NCBI GenBank assembly: GCA_013824165.1
Contig: PNNH01000068.1
Span: 1-40,444, forward strand
DNA: 40,444 nt
Direction of reading: 5' to 3'
Origin: Methylibium sp.
Lineage (GTDB): Bacteria > Pseudomonadota > Gammaproteobacteria > Burkholderiales > Burkholderiaceae_C
The notes beneath the pieces were generated by a model that did not search any database, was not told the origin of the DNA, and worked only from the letters and a program-made list of their open reading frames with translations. The translations under genes and the position numbers were made by a program. Positions 39,205 through 40,444 of the stretch are shown one piece after another. The stretch's first letter is position 1. Each line of letters opens with the position of its first letter.

Positions 39205-39723
39205 ATGGATGCCATCGTCGAAGCTGCGCTGAAGAAGTGGCCCAATGTCCCGCATTGCTACGGCTGGCTGGCGCTGGACGCGCGCGGCGACTGGTATATG
39301 CGCGACGATCGCATCCAGGCGGCAGGCCCCTTCCCGCAGGTCAAAGGCAGCCGCATCCAGCACGAGAAACTGATCGAGTTCATCGCCCGCAACTACGAGG
39401 CCGATGAACGCGGCGCCTGGTTCTTCCAGAACGGACCGCAGCGCGTCTATGTGCAGCTGGAAGCAGCGCCCTGGGTCTGGCGCCTGCAGCCCGATGGGCG
39501 CGTGCTCAGCCACACCGGCCGCGAGGCACAGCTGAAGTCCTGCTGGCTGGACGAACTGGGGCGGCTGTTCCTGGTCTGCGACCTCGGCCTGGGCATCGTG
39601 CACACCCAGGACATGGGCCTGGCTGCCGAGCAGGTCGAGCGCGGCAGCTGGCAACCCGAAGAGGCCAAGCACGCGTGGCTGCTGCAATCGCAACACTGCC
39701 AGCTGTGCCCGGCACCGGGCTGA
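39205..39723 (+). CDS. Conserved Burkholderiales protein of unknown function
   Basis: The 172-residue protein begins AIVEAALKKWPNVPHCYGWL and contains DWYMRDDRIQAAGPFPQVKG, FIARNYEADERGAWFFQNGPQRVYV and LGLGIVHTQDMGLAAEQVE. I recognise it as a short conserved family typical of Burkholderiales, usually labelled DUF2946; the family number is from memory and may be wrong. It is a soluble cytoplasmic protein with a CQLC near the C-terminus. It is 10 bp after the YheT-type gene and lacks a Shine-Dalgarno. No function is known to me. Confidence 0.8.
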   Translation: MDAIVEAALKKWPNVPHCYGWLALDARGDWYMRDDRIQAAGPFPQVKGSRIQHEKLIEFIARNYEADERGAWFFQNGPQRVYVQLEAAPWVWRLQPDGRVLSHTGREAQLKSCWLDELGRLFLVCDLGLGIVHTQDMGLAAEQVERGSWQPEEAKHAWLLQSQHCQLCPAPG

Positions 39724-39751
39724 ACTGACGCGCTCTGCGCGCCGCCAGGCG

Positions 39752-39778
39752 AAAAAAAACCGGCCCCGCAGGGCCGGC
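39752..39778 (-). terminator. Rho-independent terminator of the cytochrome c gene
   Basis: Read on the minus strand: a 7-bp stem CCGGCCC/GGGCCGG with loop TGCG, followed by eight T (39752-39759 are A on the plus strand). It lies 24 bases after the stop codon of the cytochrome c gene at 39802. Confidence 0.93.
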
Positions 39779-39801
39779 TGATTCGCAGCGCTGAAAGCGC
39801 C

Positions 39802-40344
39802 TCAGTTGGAGGCTGCCGATGCTGCAGCGGCCGGTGCCTTGGGCTCGGCAAACTTGCCGCCAGCCTGGTTGGCCATATAGACCACGGCGCGAGCGATCTC
39901 GAAATCGCTGTGATCGCCGCCGCCCTGGGCGCCCATCGCACCCTTGCCCTTGAGGGCCGAGGTCAGCAAGGCCTCATAGCCGGTGCCCACGCGCGGGCCC
40001 CAGGCCGCAGCGTCTCCCAGCTTGGGCGCACCCGCTGCGCCACTGGTGTGGCAAGCAGCGCATTGCGCCTGGTAGACCTGTTCGCCCGTCTTCATCGCGG
40101 CGGGATTGGCCAAGTCCTTCAACTCGATCGCGCCGACCGGCTGGATTCGAGTGGCCACGGACTCGGCGTCCAAGGCGCCGCTGCCCGCTGCCGGCTTGGC
40201 GCTGGAGGTCACATAGTTGGCCAGCAAGATGATGACGATGACCGGCACCACGAAGGCGAATGCCACGGCCCAGATCAGCTGCTTGGGCGTCTTGATCGGC
40301 CCTTCGTGGGCTTCTGCGTGATCGTGCTCGTGAGTTCCGCTCAT
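39802..40344 (-). CDS. Membrane-tethered cytochrome c (c5-like)
   Basis: The 180-residue protein has a His/Glu-rich cytoplasmic N-terminus (GTHEHDHAEAHEG), one membrane helix (about 22-44) and a periplasmic class I cytochrome c domain. The heme motif is CAACH (C95, C98, H99), and M137 in KGKGAMGAQ is the likely distal ligand. The C-terminus is an Ala/Lys tail (EPKAPAAAASAASN). It carries electrons in the respiratory chain, probably to a terminal oxidase. The ATG at 40344 has GAGGA 4 bases upstream; an open frame to 40407 is not family-like. A TATAAT box and terminator flank it, so it is a single-gene unit. Confidence 0.92.
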   Translation of the reverse strand: MSGTHEHDHAEAHEGPIKTPKQLIWAVAFAFVVPVIVIILLANYVTSSAKPAAGSGALDAESVATRIQPVGAIELKDLANPAAMKTGEQVYQAQCAACHTSGAAGAPKLGDAAAWGPRVGTGYEALLTSALKGKGAMGAQGGGDHSDFEIARAVVYMANQAGGKFAEPKAPAAAASAASN

Positions 40345-40416
40345 GAAATCCTCGTTGGCGTCGGCGATAGAAATTGGACTGCGCAACCCCACTATCGCAG
40401 GGCGCAAAACCGGCAG

Positions 40417-40422
40417 ATTATA
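40417..40422 (-). promoter_or_regulatory. -10 box of the cytochrome c gene
   Basis: The minus strand reads GCTATAATC: a perfect TATAAT (40417-40422) 72 bases before the start codon at 40344. Only 22 bases remain to the right edge, and no good -35 hexamer is visible there. Confidence 0.55.
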
Positions 40423-40444
40423 GCGAGCCCATCCTGGCTGGCGG

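Noticed and set aside
1-40444. Mobile elements, prophage, CRISPR, toxin-antitoxin or defence genes
   Set aside because: No transposase, integrase, phage, cas, or toxin-like reading frame, no tRNA to serve as an insertion site, and no evident shift in base composition.

Overview
The window is ordinary-looking chromosome from a high-GC betaproteobacterium. Gene content and order (lplT beside alr, radA, ilvE followed by a CHCC zinc-finger gene, a YheT-type hydrolase and a short family typical of Burkholderiales, tethered cytochrome c5-like protein) point to Burkholderiales, most likely a Roseateles/Pelomonas/Paucibacter-like member of the Sphaerotilaceae/Comamonadaceae. The genus is inference. 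I see no rRNA, tRNA, CRISPR array, transposase, prophage or integrase, and base composition looks uniform. No gene-free stretch exceeds 300 bases; the longest are 191-473, 19967-20227 and 7230-7477.

Layout. 1-1238: start of a lipoprotein gene (runs off the left edge), then a divergent class II aldolase-like gene. 1391-4926: a tight plus-strand operon of LysR regulator, VanX-like D-Ala-D-Ala dipeptidase, Tat-exported LD-carboxypeptidase and alpha/beta hydrolase. 4923-7229: minus-strand solute-binding protein and a lipidated PBP4-type D,D-carboxypeptidase, divergent from a large TonB-dependent receptor (7478-10336, TTG start, strong terminator). 10472-17820: six minus-strand genes, read from the right: DUF2332 protein, CPG2-type carboxypeptidase, solute-binding protein, aromatic aminotransferase, D-amino acid dehydrogenase, and a SxxK serine hydrolase with no visible export signal. 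17887-21154: Cys-free Crp/Fnr regulator, glutathione peroxidase, EamA transporter, SGNH hydrolase. 21155-31075: lplT, alr, thioesterase, arfB, EamA, nucleotidyltransferase, LysE exporter, Gly-rich membrane protein, family-5 solute-binding protein, radA. 31179-36572: choice-of-anchor I lipoprotein with a possible Pho box, then a minus-strand solute-binding protein plus CHASE-PAS-GGDEF diguanylate cyclase operon, then two small plus-strand genes. 36611-39723: ilvE operon. 39802-40344: membrane-tethered cytochrome c on the minus strand with terminator and promoter.

How it fits together. The first 18 kb is unusually rich in functions that release, import or catabolise D-amino-acid-containing peptides: D-Ala-D-Ala dipeptidase, LD-carboxypeptidase, PBP4, TonB receptor, solute-binding proteins, CPG2-like carboxypeptidase, SxxK hydrolase, DadA and TyrB. 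I read it as a candidate muropeptide or D-peptide scavenging neighbourhood. This is inference from family assignments, not a demonstrated system. The most curious items are the SxxK hydrolase coupled to dadA, the solute-binding protein/diguanylate cyclase pair, a multi-hairpin intergenic element at 21151-21304, and a candidate Pho box at 31107-31124.
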